From Shouchella shacheensis (GTDB taxonomy: Bacteria; Bacillota; Bacilli; Bacillales; Bacillaceae_D): a DNA stretch of 64,000 bases. Shown here one piece after another: positions 54,203-62,976 of the stretch; the stretch's first letter is position 1; each line of letters starts with the position of its first letter. Where the stretch lies: assembly GCF_001484965.1 (NCBI RefSeq), contig NZ_LLYY01000026.1, forward strand, positions 1 to 64,000. Reading direction: 5' to 3'. Both the position numbers and the translations under genes were made by a program. The notes below the pieces were generated by a model that was not told where the DNA came from, ran no database searches, and saw only the letters and a list, made by a program, of their open reading frames with translations.

Positions 54203-54640
54203 ATGGAACTTATTATGACTCTTGCCGAAAAACGTCGCGAAAAACAGTGGAAGTTTGAACGGACGATGCTTCGTCACCTCTCAATTAAAGAAATGGAAGC
54301 GCAAGTAAGGACGTGGATTCATCCGCTGCTTCCGTTTCAATTTCAGTCTTACCCTTTTTTGATCGATCAATGTCTGGATGTCACCATCGATTCCTATTTA
54401 CTTGGGACAGAGTACGGTCGTTTTGGGTATTACGGAGAAAGCGTGCAGGAAGCAAGAGGCCGGTGCGATGAAGAGTTGACCCACCTCTCCCACAGCCTTC
54501 ACGCAATGCTTGCGGGTTGGCTCACCCACTCGGACTACGCGAGTGAGCCGCTTGCGACCACCTGTGACATGATGCTTGTCACTTGGTGGGAGCGAGGGTT
54601 CGAGGAAGCCCAAAAAGCATACCGCTTGCGCTTGCATTAA
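54203..54640 (+). CDS. ybaK: YbaK-family protein of unknown function
   Basis: 145 residues, rich in helices and tryptophan/histidine, cytoplasmic by composition. It matches the B. subtilis ybaK type (TLAEKRREKQWKFERTMLRHLSIKEM at the N-terminus) found next to cwlD in many Bacillaceae. No catalytic motif is visible. ATG 54203 follows GAGGAGAGGGGAAG. Function is not known. Confidence 0.75.
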   Translation: MELIMTLAEKRREKQWKFERTMLRHLSIKEMEAQVRTWIHPLLPFQFQSYPFLIDQCLDVTIDSYLLGTEYGRFGYYGESVQEARGRCDEELTHLSHSLHAMLAGWLTHSDYASEPLATTCDMMLVTWWERGFEEAQKAYRLRLH

Positions 54641-54700
54641 TACACATATCTCCTCCTGTCCACCCGTATATATGTAAGGAGGACAAGGGAGGAGACGCGT

Positions 54701-55426
54701 GTGAAGAAAAAAGCGCTCGGAGTGGTGGCCGCAGCTTTTTTAATGGCGGCGGTTCTGCTTGTTTGGCGATGGGACTGGAATACAGAGGACCCATCCACAA
54801 CATGGCATCTGCCGCTTGCAGGAAAGGTGATTGTGCTTGACCCTGGCCATGGCGGAATCGACGGAGGGGCCTCTTCAAAGACAGGGTTGTTGGAAAAAGA
54901 AGTGACGCTTGATGTGGCTCTCCACTTAAGGGACTATTTGCAGGAGGCAGGAGCGCTCGTGCTAATGACGCGGGAGGAAGATGTGGATCTTGCGGAAGAA
55001 GGAACGAAGAAGATCAGACAGCGAAAAACAGAAGACCTAAGAAACCGCTTGGCCGTTGTGAATGAGTCGGATGCAGACTTGTTCTTAACCCTACACATGA
55101 ATGCGATTCCTGCGCAGAAATGGCACGGCGCTCAAACGTTTTATCATTTAACCAACCCGAAAAATGAAGCATTGGCTGTCTTTATACAGGAAGAGCTTAG
55201 AAGGAATTTAGAGAATACGAATCGATATGCAAAGCCGATTCATCATGTCTTTCTATTAAAGGAAGCGAACATTCCAGGGGCATTGGTTGAGGCAGGGTTT
55301 CTTTCGAATCCGACGGAAGCCGAGCTGCTAGAAACAGATGAGTATAAGCAGAAAGTGGCGGCTTCGATTTATGAAGGGATTATGCGATTTTATTCTGGGG
55401 AAGAAGCTCCGCCCACCAATCAATGA
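54701..55426 (+). CDS. cwlD: CwlD, cortex N-acetylmuramoyl-L-alanine amidase
   Basis: Works with PdaA during sporulation to make muramic-delta-lactam, the mark that lets germination enzymes digest spore cortex. The 241 residues have an N-terminal signal or anchor (about 4-22) and the amidase_3 zinc site: DPGHGGIDGGA (His near 50), Glu in LEKEVTLD, His in LTLHMNA, and the catalytic Glu in VEAGFLSNP. The GTG 54701 start follows AAGGGAGGAGA. Confidence 0.93.
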   Translation: MKKKALGVVAAAFLMAAVLLVWRWDWNTEDPSTTWHLPLAGKVIVLDPGHGGIDGGASSKTGLLEKEVTLDVALHLRDYLQEAGALVLMTREEDVDLAEEGTKKIRQRKTEDLRNRLAVVNESDADLFLTLHMNAIPAQKWHGAQTFYHLTNPKNEALAVFIQEELRRNLENTNRYAKPIHHVFLLKEANIPGALVEAGFLSNPTEAELLETDEYKQKVAASIYEGIMRFYSGEEAPPTNQ

Positions 55427-55455
55427 GGTTCTCGAGGCTGCCTTGAGAGCCTTTT
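55427..55455 (+). terminator. Terminator after cwlD
   Basis: GGTTCTCGAGG pairs with CCTTGAGAGCC (one mismatch-free 11-position stem with G-U) around CTG, then TTTT. Confidence 0.82.
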
Positions 55456-55458
55456 ACA

Positions 55459-55487
55459 TTGACTTGATCTACCCAGTTTTATACGAT
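55459..55487 (+). promoter_or_regulatory. Promoter of glcT
   Basis: TTGACT and TACGAT are 17 bases apart, four bases after the cwlD terminator T-run. Confidence 0.7.
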
Positions 55488-55521
55488 GGGTATCAGTAAG
55501 CAAACGTTGGAGTGATGGTGA

Positions 55522-56364
55522 ATGGCCAAGGTTAAGGTCACCAAATCATTAAATAATAATGTGTTGATTGGAAACCACTCCACTTTTGGGGAAGTGGTTT
55601 TAATTGGTCGTGGGATAGGATTCAACCGAAAAAAGGGGGACTGGATCAATCAACAAGAAGTCGAGAAATTATTTGTGCTCAAGGATGAAAAAGAACAAGA
55701 GAGCTATTTGAAATTACTCCCGTACATGGAACAACCATTGGTAGAGCTGACAATTAAAGCGATCGATTTAATTCGCCGTACAACCGACCAGCCCCTTCAT
55801 GAGCATATCCATGTCGGATTAATGGATCATTTATCCTTCGCTCTCACGCGAATTGAAAAAGGAATGACGATGAAAAATCCGTTTTTAGCAGAAACCAAAG
55901 TGCTTTACCCGAGCGAGTACGCGATTGCTGAGAACGTCGGCGCACTGATTGAAGAGGAAACAGGAGTTTCTTTGCCCGAGGGGGAAATTGGGTTTATCAC
56001 GCTGCATATCCATAGTGCTATGCAAAATAAAGACCTGCATGATGTCAACAGCCACTCCCGGCTCATTACCCAGTTGATTGAACTGATTGAAGCGCAGCTT
56101 GATTTCAACATGGACAAGGACGGTGCTGACTTTATGCGCCTCGTCAGGCATCTGCGTTTTACCATTGAACGGGTGGACAAAGGAGAGAAGGTAGAAGAGC
56201 CAATAGCGATTACAAAACTGTTGAAACAGGAGTACCCTGTGTGCTATAATCTTTCATGGAAACTCATAAAAGTCATGCAGCAAACGCTTAAGAAACCAGT
56301 TTTTGATGCAGAAGCTGTGTATTTAACGATGCACCTTCAGCGAATTGGGCAAAAGCTAAAATAA
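55522..56364 (+). CDS. glcT: GlcT, RNA-binding antiterminator for glucose PTS genes
   Basis: BglG/SacY-family regulator. The 280 residues have the N-terminal RNA-binding CAT domain (KVTKSLNNNVLIGNH, about 5-19) and two PRD domains with the regulatory histidines in LHEHIHVGLMDH and LHIHSAM (PRD1) and RHLRFTIERV and TMHLQRIG (PRD2). Without glucose, EIIGlc phosphorylates and silences it. Its target site lies directly downstream, before ptsG. Its place between cwlD and salA differs from B. subtilis. Confidence 0.94.
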   Translation: MAKVKVTKSLNNNVLIGNHSTFGEVVLIGRGIGFNRKKGDWINQQEVEKLFVLKDEKEQESYLKLLPYMEQPLVELTIKAIDLIRRTTDQPLHEHIHVGLMDHLSFALTRIEKGMTMKNPFLAETKVLYPSEYAIAENVGALIEEETGVSLPEGEIGFITLHIHSAMQNKDLHDVNSHSRLITQLIELIEAQLDFNMDKDGADFMRLVRHLRFTIERVDKGEKVEEPIAITKLLKQEYPVCYNLSWKLIKVMQQTLKKPVFDAEAVYLTMHLQRIGQKLK

Positions 56365-56372
56365 ATCCGATA

Positions 56373-56401
56373 CGTGTAACTGATTCGATCAGGCATGAGT
56401 G
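56373..56401 (+). promoter_or_regulatory. GlcT antiterminator target (RAT)
   Basis: GTGTAACTGATTCGATCAGG, continuing CATGAGTG, is nearly the same as the B. subtilis ptsG RAT. Its last ten bases form part of the terminator stem beside it, so the two structures exclude each other. Confidence 0.9.
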
Positions 56402-56465
56402 AAGAAACGGACGAAAGAAGGGTCGTAAGCCTTTCATCAACGTTTCTTTGCTCATGTCTTTTTTG
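56392..56465 (+). terminator. GlcT-controlled terminator before ptsG
   Basis: GGCATGAGTGAAGAAACG pairs with CGTTTCTTTGCTCATGTC, and six T follow. GlcT bound to the RAT should prevent this stem and let ptsG be transcribed. Confidence 0.88.
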
Positions 56466-56525
56466 CGTTTAAAGCATGATGAACATAGATGAGTGCACAC
56501 TAAGACAATGATTGGAGGTACCACC

Positions 56526-58583
56526 ATGTTTAAACAAGCATTCGGTGTACTGCAAAAAATCGGAAAGGCATTAATGCTGCCGGTGGCGATGTTGCCCGTT
56601 GCAGGTCTCTTGCTAGGGATTGGGAACGCATTGCAAATGGAGAACACCATTGATTTAATGCCTTTCCTAAATGCAGGCTGGGCTCAGCATACGGCTGGTG
56701 TGATGGAAGCGGCGGGGGGCATTATCTTTGATAATCTGGCCCTTATATTCGCCGTCGGGGTCGCGATCGGTCTTGCGGGAGACGGGGCTGCGGCTCTTGC
56801 CGCATTAGTAGGCTATCTTGTGATGAATACGGTTATGGGTTCATGGCTTGATGTCACAGGCGATATGATTGAAGCAGACCCGGGATTCGCCAACGTCCTT
56901 GGCATTCCAACGCTGCAAACTGGGGTTTTTGGAGGAATTATCGTCGGGTTAATTGCCGCATGGTGCTACAACCGTTTTCATGATATTGAAATGCCGGCCT
57001 TTCTCGGCTTTTTCGCAGGCAAACGATTTGTGCCGATCGTGACGGCTGCGGCTGCCTTTATCATGGCTTTGATTTTGTTAATTGTTTGGCCACCTATTCA
57101 AAATGGGCTAAATGAGGCATCCGTTTGGCTGATGGAAACAGGAACGTATATTGCCGTATTTTTCTTCGGGTTTGTGAAACGTTTGCTGATCCCGTTTGGG
57201 TTGCACCATATTTTTCATGCTCCGTTTTGGTATGAATTTGGTTCGTATACCAATGAGGCAGGCGAAACCGTCCGGGGCGACATGTTGATTTTCTTTGCGC
57301 AGCTCAGGGATGGCGTGGAAATTACGGCAGGGAATTTCATGGCCGGTGAGTTCCCGATCATGATGTTTGGCCTACCGGCAGCCGCTCTGGCCATGTATCA
57401 TTGCGCTCGTCCAGAAAAGAAAAAGCTCGTCGCTGGGTTGTTTGGGTCGGCCGCGCTCACCTCGTTCTTAACGGGGATTACAGAACCGCTTGAGTTCATG
57501 TTCTTATTTATCGCTCCAGTTCTGTTCTTCATTCACGCGGTGTTGGACGGACTATCGTTTGTACTGATGACTTACTTTAGCGTGAACATCGGCTATACGT
57601 TTTCCGGCGGTGCGATCGACTTTTTCTTATTTGGCATCTTGCCAGGCCAAGAGCAGTGGTGGATTACAATCATCCTCGGGCTGATCTTTGCCGTCATTTA
57701 TTATGTTGTGTTTCGCTTCTTCATCACGAAGTTCAATGTCATGACTCCGGGTCGGGAAGAGGATCAAATCGAGTCGGAAAAAGGGGCTAGTGGAAAGAAT
57801 GGAGATCTTGCTTACAACATTTTGAATGCCATGGGCGGACAGCAAAATATCTCCCACTTAGACGCCTGTATCACCAGGCTTCGGGTTTCGGTTGAGGATA
57901 GTAAAGAAGTGGACAAGAATGAGCTGAAGAACTTAGGGGCTGCGGGTGTGCTTGAAGTAGGCAACAACATTCAGGCGATCTTTGGGCCGCGTTCAGAGAC
58001 CATTAAAGGGCAGATGCAAGACATTATCAGTGGAAAAACCCCTCGTTTTGTGGAACCGGATCAAGAAAAGGAAGTCCAGCAACAAGTAGAAGATGTTCAG
58101 CCTGAGGCGCTTCAAAACGAAATCACAGAAGAGATTGTAGCTCCTCTCAAGGGAGAGCTTCTTCCTATCACAGAAGTGCCAGACGATGTATTTGCGGGTA
58201 AAATGATGGGGGACGGTTTTGCGATAACGCCAACGGAAGGAAAAGTCGTTTCTCCGGTAGATGGAACGATTGTCAATGTCTTTCCGACGAAGCACGCGAT
58301 TGGCATCAAATCCGCCGCAGGGCGTGAACTGTTGATTCATGTGGGGATTGATACCGTTAAGTTAAACGGCGAAGGGTTTGAAGCTTTAGTTGAAGAAGGT
58401 TCGGAAGTGAAGAAGGGCCAAGCGCTTCTTAACCTAGATCTTGACTATATTAAAGCAAATGCGCCTTCTCTTATCACGCCAATCGTCTTCACAAACCTTG
58501 CAGAAGGAGAATCGATCGCCATTAAAAAGCAAGGCGCAGTTCATCGTGAAGAAAAAGGGATTATCGAAATAACAAGAGACTAA
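56526..58583 (+). CDS. ptsG: Glucose PTS enzyme IICBA
   Basis: Imports and phosphorylates glucose. The 685 residues hold, in order, the membrane IIC domain (about 1-400), the IIB domain with phospho-Cys448 in [11 protein letters not shown], and a IIA domain with His605 in [10 protein letters not shown] and the partner His in [12 protein letters not shown] 56526 follows TTGGAGGTACC. ptsH and ptsI do not follow, unlike B. subtilis, so HPr and enzyme I must be encoded elsewhere. Confidence 0.95.
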   Translation: MFKQAFGVLQKIGKALMLPVAMLPVAGLLLGIGNALQMENTIDLMPFLNAGWAQHTAGVMEAAGGIIFDNLALIFAVGVAIGLAGDGAAALAALVGYLVMNTVMGSWLDVTGDMIEADPGFANVLGIPTLQTGVFGGIIVGLIAAWCYNRFHDIEMPAFLGFFAGKRFVPIVTAAAAFIMALILLIVWPPIQNGLNEASVWLMETGTYIAVFFFGFVKRLLIPFGLHHIFHAPFWYEFGSYTNEAGETVRGDMLIFFAQLRDGVEITAGNFMAGEFPIMMFGLPAAALAMYHCARPEKKKLVAGLFGSAALTSFLTGITEPLEFMFLFIAPVLFFIHAVLDGLSFVLMTYFSVNIGYTFSGGAIDFFLFGILPGQEQWWITIILGLIFAVIYYVVFRFFITKFNVMTPGREEDQIESEKGASGKNGDLAYNILNAMGGQQNISHLDACITRLRVSVEDSKEVDKNELKNLGAAGVLEVGNNIQAIFGPRSETIKGQMQDIISGKTPRFVEPDQEKEVQQQVEDVQPEALQNEITEEIVAPLKGELLPITEVPDDVFAGKMMGDGFAITPTEGKVVSPVDGTIVNVFPTKHAIGIKSAAGRELLIHVGIDTVKLNGEGFEALVEEGSEVKKGQALLNLDLDYIKANAPSLITPIVFTNLAEGESIAIKKQGAVHREEKGIIEITRD

Positions 58584-58589
58584 TGGAGA

Positions 58590-58625
58590 AAAGCCAGTGA
58601 GACTGAGGTCTTGCTGGCTTTCCTT
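58590..58625 (+). terminator. Terminator after ptsG
   Basis: AAAGCCAG and CTGGCTTT with inner AGAC/GTCT around TGAG, then CCTTTTG. Confidence 0.8.
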
Positions 58626-58642
58626 TTGGGCGACCTGTCATG

Positions 58643-58752
58643 GTCTAGCTTCGGTGCCCACTCGCTCGAGGTTTCTTCACGCCGCCAGAACAAGCCAAAA
58701 CCGGCCGTCGCTCCAGAACTTGTCGCTCGTGAGCAGGGCACCTGCGCTTTTC
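58643..58752 (+). repeat. Family B inverted repeat, copy 3
   Basis: GGTCTAGCTTCGGTGCCCACTC to GGGCACCTGCGCTTTTC. The outer arms GGTGCCC/GGGCACC both differ from other copies (GGCGCCC/GGGCGCC) by paired changes. The inner segment is shortened: part of the GGGCTTGAT arm is lost. Confidence 0.85.
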
Positions 58753-58753
58753 T

Positions 58754-58853
58754 TGTCTAGCTCCGGCGGGTAGAAGCTCGGGATTTTTCAGTCCAGGCCC
58801 CGAAATCCAAACCCGGGATTTCTAGTGCAGGCCTTCCAAAATTCACGCTCCTG
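58754..58853 (+). repeat. Family A inverted repeat, copy 6, 5' part (split by intron)
   Basis: TGTCTAGCTCCGGCGGGTAGAAGC through to CACGCTCCTG, where the group II intron begins. The remaining 3' end is at 60776-60798. It follows copy 3 of family B after one base. Confidence 0.88.
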
Positions 58854-60775
58854 GTGCGACCGAGCAAGGTTGCGAAATTTAGCAGGTGGAACCCCTGCTT
58901 GATAAGGCTCAAACCAAGCCATCAATAACGAGTCTTGGACGGAGAGGAGTAATCCTGTTCGTTAAGCGTAGACAGTTAGGTAGTAGGCCTGAAAGTGATG
59001 GAGCCCCGAAATCGATGAAGTCGGGAAGGTTGACAGTGTCAGAAGGCTGGAAAACAACATGGTGGATCCCGCATTGGTGAGGGATTCAGCACTTCCCCGG
59101 GGTCTAAGAGCCAGGCATGCTATACAATGATTTCGCCGCAACTCGGGAGATCCTGTTTGCTCTTTCTTACGCACAAGAGAGTATGGTGGGACAAGCGATA
59201 CAAAGCAAGGACACCAAACGGCGACAGGAAGTCGGACGACCGCGTAGTACCGAAGAGGTCGGGTAATGCCGAAAGAGGGAAGGCAAGAGTCGCTCCGACA
59301 TTCCCCTGGACAGGGACACATTTCCTACACACGGAGGTAGAGTACAAGTGGAAACGAAACTGAACAGGATAGCAGAAGTAGCGAAACAAGATCCCAAGCA
59401 GAAGTTCACATCTCTCGCGCATTTGTTAAACCATGAACGGTTGAAACAAGGCCACGATGACCTGCCGAACCGCAAGGCGGCAGGCATCAAAGGAACAACA
59501 AAGGACGGGTATGAGAAGAATCTGGATGAAAACATCGAATCATTGATTCTCAGGATGAAACAAAAGAGCTATCGTCCTCAGCCCGTACGTCGAACCTACA
59601 TCCCAAAAGAGGACAAAAGGAAGAAACGACCGCTGGGCATACCCGAACACGAAGACAAGATCGTTCAAAAAGGAATGGCACCGATCTTAAATGCCATTTA
59701 TGAGAACGACTTTCTGGACAGTTCCTTTGGATTTCGACCGAACCGAAACGGTCACGATGCGCTGAAAGTACTGAATGTGTACATTGAAAAGAGACGTGTG
59801 AACGACGTTGTAGACGCTGATATTAAAGGGTTCTTCGACAACGTGGATCACCAATGGTTGATGAAATTCCTCAAGGAACGAATAGTAGATCCCAGCTTCC
59901 TACGGATCATTGCCCGGTTCTTAAAAGGGGGGTACATGGAGCAGGCGAAGTTCTACAAAACGGAATCCGGCGCGCCTCAGGGCGGTCTCATCTCGCCGAT
60001 TCTGGCGAACATCTATCTGCACTATGTCTTGGACGTATGGTTTGAGTATCATGTGAAAAAGCGGTGCAAAGGGCAAGCGTATCTCGTTCGCTATGCGGAC
60101 GACTTTGTCTGTTGCTTTCAAGACCATGAGGATGCCCAGAACTTCTACCAGGCATTAAAACGCAGACTCGACAAGTTCAACCTTGAACTAGCAGAGGAGA
60201 AAACGAGGATCATTCCATTTGGGCGACTCGCGGAGGAGAAGCACAAACGAGAAGGAAAAGGAAAACCGCCGACGTTTGATTTTCTTGGTTTTACACATTA
60301 CTGCAGCGAAAGCAAGAAAGGAACATTTCGCGTCAAGCGTAAAACAAGCCAGAAAAAGATGGACGCCAAGCTTAAACAGACGAAAGCATGGCTGAAAGCC
60401 AATCGCCATGTAGGCATGGAGGAGATCGGCGACAGGTTAAGACGCTCTCTAGCGGGGTACTACAACTACTACTGTATCACGGACAACGTGGTGACGGTGT
60501 GGACGTTTTACAACGAGGTGATCCGAGGATTCTTTAAATGGATGAACCGAAGAAGCCAGCGAAAGTCGTTTACCTGGGAGAAATTCCGCCTTTTCCTTCG
60601 TAAGTTCCCTTTACCCAAGCCAAGGGCGAAGGTCAATATCTATGAGTTGAGGGAGCATATTCGCTATATTTTGTGAATGATGTCGGTGAGGAGCCGTGTG
60701 CGTTAATCGCGCCCGCACGGATCTGTGAGGGGGGAGGGGCACAATTCTTCTTGGAAAGGCCCCCTCCTACTCGAC
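58854..60775 (+). mobile_element. Group II intron with reverse transcriptase
   Basis: Begins GTGCGACCGAGCAAGG, a standard group II 5' end, and runs about 1.92 kb. Some 490 bases of ribozyme domains I-IV come before the protein gene. A domain V candidate (GAGCCGTGTGCG...GCACGGATC) is at 60691-60723, and a domain VI hairpin GGGGGGAGGGGC...GCCCCCTCC with TACTCGAC closes it. It interrupts a family A repeat inside the right arm. The 3' edge could be 60776. AGGAGT at 58945 could pair with GCTCCT just before the intron (EBS1/IBS1). Confidence 0.93.
59348..60676 (+). CDS. ltrA: Group II intron-encoded reverse transcriptase/maturase
   Basis: Helps the intron splice and copies it into new DNA sites. 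The 442 residues have the reverse transcriptase blocks, including GFRPNRNGHDAL, DADIKGFFDNVDH, GAPQGGLISPILANIYL and the catalytic YADD (249-252), then a maturase domain (about 310-400, RRSLAGYYNYYCI). No HNH endonuclease domain follows, so second-strand cutting by this protein is not expected. GTG 59348 follows ACGGAGGTAGAG. The frame is intact. Confidence 0.95.
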   Translation: METKLNRIAEVAKQDPKQKFTSLAHLLNHERLKQGHDDLPNRKAAGIKGTTKDGYEKNLDENIESLILRMKQKSYRPQPVRRTYIPKEDKRKKRPLGIPEHEDKIVQKGMAPILNAIYENDFLDSSFGFRPNRNGHDALKVLNVYIEKRRVNDVVDADIKGFFDNVDHQWLMKFLKERIVDPSFLRIIARFLKGGYMEQAKFYKTESGAPQGGLISPILANIYLHYVLDVWFEYHVKKRCKGQAYLVRYADDFVCCFQDHEDAQNFYQALKRRLDKFNLELAEEKTRIIPFGRLAEEKHKREGKGKPPTFDFLGFTHYCSESKKGTFRVKRKTSQKKMDAKLKQTKAWLKANRHVGMEEIGDRLRRSLAGYYNYYCITDNVVTVWTFYNEVIRGFFKWMNRRSQRKSFTWEKFRLFLRKFPLPKPRAKVNIYELREHIRYIL

Positions 60776-60798
60776 GTGCGACCCGCCTGCGCTTTTCA
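60776..60798 (+). repeat. Family A inverted repeat, copy 6, 3' part
   Basis: GTGCGACCCGCCTGCGCTTTTC, the 3' terminus of the repeat whose first part ends at 58853. Confidence 0.85.
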
Positions 60799-60881
60799 GC
60801 CCACAGGCGGCCAAGGCGCATTCAAAAGCTGAGTGTGCTATACTAGGAATAGAGAACTGTAGCAAAGGAAGGTGTCAGAGG

Positions 60882-61937
60882 TTGTTGAATGAACAAACGA
60901 TTATGGAAGCGCTCAAACGCGTCCTTGACCGTGATTTAGATAAAAGCATTGTGGAAACGGGCGGCGTCAGAGATCTAAAAATTAAAGGGGAGAATGTGAG
61001 CTTAAAAGTAGCGCTTGCGAAAACGGGGACCCCAGAACAAATGCAGCTTCAGCAGGAAATCGTCAAAATTTTAAAGGAAGCAGGGGCAGACTCTGTGGGC
61101 CTTCGATTTGATACCTTGAGCGACGAAGAATTAGAGGCTCTGGGTGGCGTAGAAGAGGAACCGTTCAAAGGGCCTGCATTGCTTGCGCCTGACAGCAAAA
61201 CGACGTTTATTACCGTAGCGAGCGGGAAAGGCGGCGTAGGAAAGTCAACCGTTTCCGTGAACTTAGCCGTCTCTATGGCACGCTTAGGAAAGAAAGTCGG
61301 CATCATTGACGCGGATATTTACGGGTTCAGTGTGCCGGACATGATGGGGATTGAGGAACGCCCCAAAGTCATCAATAAACGGATTTACCCTGTCGAACGC
61401 TTTGGCGTAAAGGTGATTTCGATGGGATTCTTTGTGGAGGACAATGCACCTGTGATTTGGCGCGGGCCTATGCTTGGAAAGATGATTAATCAGTTTTTCT
61501 CTGAGTGTGAATGGGGTGAACTGGATTACTTAATCTTGGACCTGCCACCAGGTACAGGGGACGTAGCCCTTGATTTGCATACGATGCTTCCGGAGTCGAA
61601 AGAGTTAATTGTCACCACGCCTCATGCCACGGCAGCCTTTGTAGCCGCACGTGCAGGAGCCATGGCGATTAAGACGAATCATGAGATGCTTGGCGTTATC
61701 GAAAACATGGCTTACTTTGAGAGTAAGCTAACAGGGGAAAAGGAGTACGTCTTTGGACAAGGAGGGGGAACTCGGTTAGCAGAAGAGCTAAAAACCGAAT
61801 TGCTCGCCCAAGTTCCGTTAGGTCAACCAGAGATCGATGAAAAAGATTTCGCCCCTTCGCTTTACGATGAAGACCATCCAATTGGGGAGATTTACACAAA
61901 AGTAGCCGACCGGATTATTAGCAAATATTCGAAGTGA
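60882..61937 (+). CDS. salA: SalA, Mrp/NBP35-family P-loop ATPase
   Basis: Related to Fe-S cluster carriers; in B. subtilis SalA (YbaL) regulates scoC and so exoprotease genes. The 351 residues have an N-terminal MIP18-like domain (about 1-85) and the ATPase with the deviant Walker A ASGKGGVGKSTVS (about 112-124), DADIYG and DLPPGTGD. No CxxC pair typical of many Mrp cluster carriers is visible. The start is TTG 60882 or 60885, after AAAGGAAGGTG. A -10-like TATACT is at 60839-60844. Confidence 0.9.
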   Translation: MLNEQTIMEALKRVLDRDLDKSIVETGGVRDLKIKGENVSLKVALAKTGTPEQMQLQQEIVKILKEAGADSVGLRFDTLSDEELEALGGVEEEPFKGPALLAPDSKTTFITVASGKGGVGKSTVSVNLAVSMARLGKKVGIIDADIYGFSVPDMMGIEERPKVINKRIYPVERFGVKVISMGFFVEDNAPVIWRGPMLGKMINQFFSECEWGELDYLILDLPPGTGDVALDLHTMLPESKELIVTTPHATAAFVAARAGAMAIKTNHEMLGVIENMAYFESKLTGEKEYVFGQGGGTRLAEELKTELLAQVPLGQPEIDEKDFAPSLYDEDHPIGEIYTKVADRIISKYSK

Positions 61938-61951
61938 GCTGGATAAAAAAG

Positions 61952-61984
61952 AAGAGAGTGGCTTGTTGCCCTCTCTTTCTTTGT
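61952..61984 (+). terminator. Terminator after salA
   Basis: AAGAGAG and CTCTCTT around an inner GGC/GCC, then TCTTTG. Confidence 0.75.
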
Positions 61985-62101
61985 ATAGCTGCGGCGGGTA
62001 GAAACGGGGGATTTTACGCCGCGATAAAGAAATCAATTTCGGATTTCTTTTATCGGGTCTCCAAAATCCTTGCTTTTGAGCGACCTGCCTGAGCTTATCG
62101 G
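61982..62101 (+). repeat. Family A inverted repeat, copy 7
   Basis: TGTATAGCTGCGGCGGGTAGAA to CGACCTGCCTGAGCTTATCGG. Core arms CGATAAAGAAATC and GATTTCTTTTATCG pair (A2 subtype with its own matched changes). Confidence 0.85.
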
Positions 62102-62104
62102 TTT

Positions 62105-62229
62105 TGTCTAGTTCCGGTGCCCACTCGCTCGAGGTTTCTTCAGACCGCCAGATCAAGCCAAAGGGCGGGCTTGATTCTGCCGTTCTTCCAGAACTTGTCG
62201 CTCGTGATCAAGGCGCCTGAGCTTATCGG
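62105..62229 (+). repeat. Family B inverted repeat, copy 4
   Basis: TGTCTAGTTCCGGTGCCCACTC to AAGGCGCCTGAGCTTATCGG. It shares the unusual GAGCTTATCGG terminus with the A copy immediately before it, which suggests the two changed together or by gene conversion. It ends two bases before the gerD stop. Confidence 0.85.
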
Positions 62230-62231
62230 TT

Positions 62232-62819
62232 TTAACTGTTTCCTTGATCTTCTTCTTGATTTTGGTTCTGATTCTCCAACGCTTTTTCCATGAGCTCTGT
62301 CATTTTTGCTGCAAAGTGAGGACTCTCGAGAGACTCACTCATAATTGCCATCACCTGTTCTCTATACTCTTTGGACTTCATAAGTTCCATCGCTTGCTCG
62401 CTCATTTGCGGATCTTTGAGTACATCGAGGAGCATCTGTTGGTATTCAGGATCTTTCATTAGCGCTTTCAGCATCTTTTCGTTTTCGGTTTGCATGCTTT
62501 CTGCAAAGGTTTTGGCAAACTCAGGGTCCTTCATCACTTCTTGCCAGAACTTTTCTCCTTCTTTAGAAGTTAGCGTGTCTTGAATGGTTTTTTTGACAAA
62601 ATCATTATCCATCACGAGTTCCTCACGCATGTCTTCCTCTTCGATTAATTCATGCACGGCTTGTTTGCCATCATCGCTTTTGAGCAGGTCAATGACCATT
62701 CTTTTGGTTCCCTCATAATCAGAATGTTGCTGAGCCTCGGTTTGAGCACAGCCGCTAATAAGAAACATACACAGTAGACAAACGGTCCCTATTTTATAAA
62801 TGCCATCATGCCGACCCAT
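62232..62819 (-). CDS. gerD: GerD, spore germination lipoprotein
   Basis: Clusters the nutrient germinant receptors in the inner spore membrane. The 195 residues start with a lipoprotein signal whose lipobox ends ISGC (Cys24), then a strongly charged helical region of repeating short helices (KDPEFAKTF, KDPEYQQML, KDPQMSEQA). Start ATG 62819 follows GGGGAGAGGTG; the longer frame has no such support. A sigma-G-type promoter lies upstream. It is divergent from kbaA. Confidence 0.94.
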   Translation of the reverse strand: MGRHDGIYKIGTVCLLCMFLISGCAQTEAQQHSDYEGTKRMVIDLLKSDDGKQAVHELIEEEDMREELVMDNDFVKKTIQDTLTSKEGEKFWQEVMKDPEFAKTFAESMQTENEKMLKALMKDPEYQQMLLDVLKDPQMSEQAMELMKSKEYREQVMAIMSESLESPHFAAKMTELMEKALENQNQNQEEDQGNS

Positions 62820-62864
62820 GCTTTTCACCTCTCCCCTTGGATTTCTCATGTTAAAGGTTATGGT

Positions 62865-62894
62865 TAGCATGTGTTTTCTCGCTGAAAATATGCA
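62865..62894 (-). promoter_or_regulatory. Sigma-G-type promoter of gerD
   Basis: On the minus strand, TGCATA (62894-62889) and CATGCTA (62871-62865) are 17 bases apart, close to the sigma-G pattern TGMATA/CATANTA. B. subtilis gerD is a known forespore sigma-G gene. Confidence 0.75.
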
Positions 62895-62976
62895 GGAGAC
62901 GGGTGAACGTTCTGGCGTTTCATTGCTGGGGTTGCTACAATGAAGGCAGTTACATATGTAGATGGGGGAAATAGTT

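Noticed and set aside
55427-60882. Genomic island or prophage in the cwlD-salA gap
   Set aside because: Apart from the intron there is no integrase, attachment repeat or phage gene. glcT-ptsG look like normal chromosomal genes.
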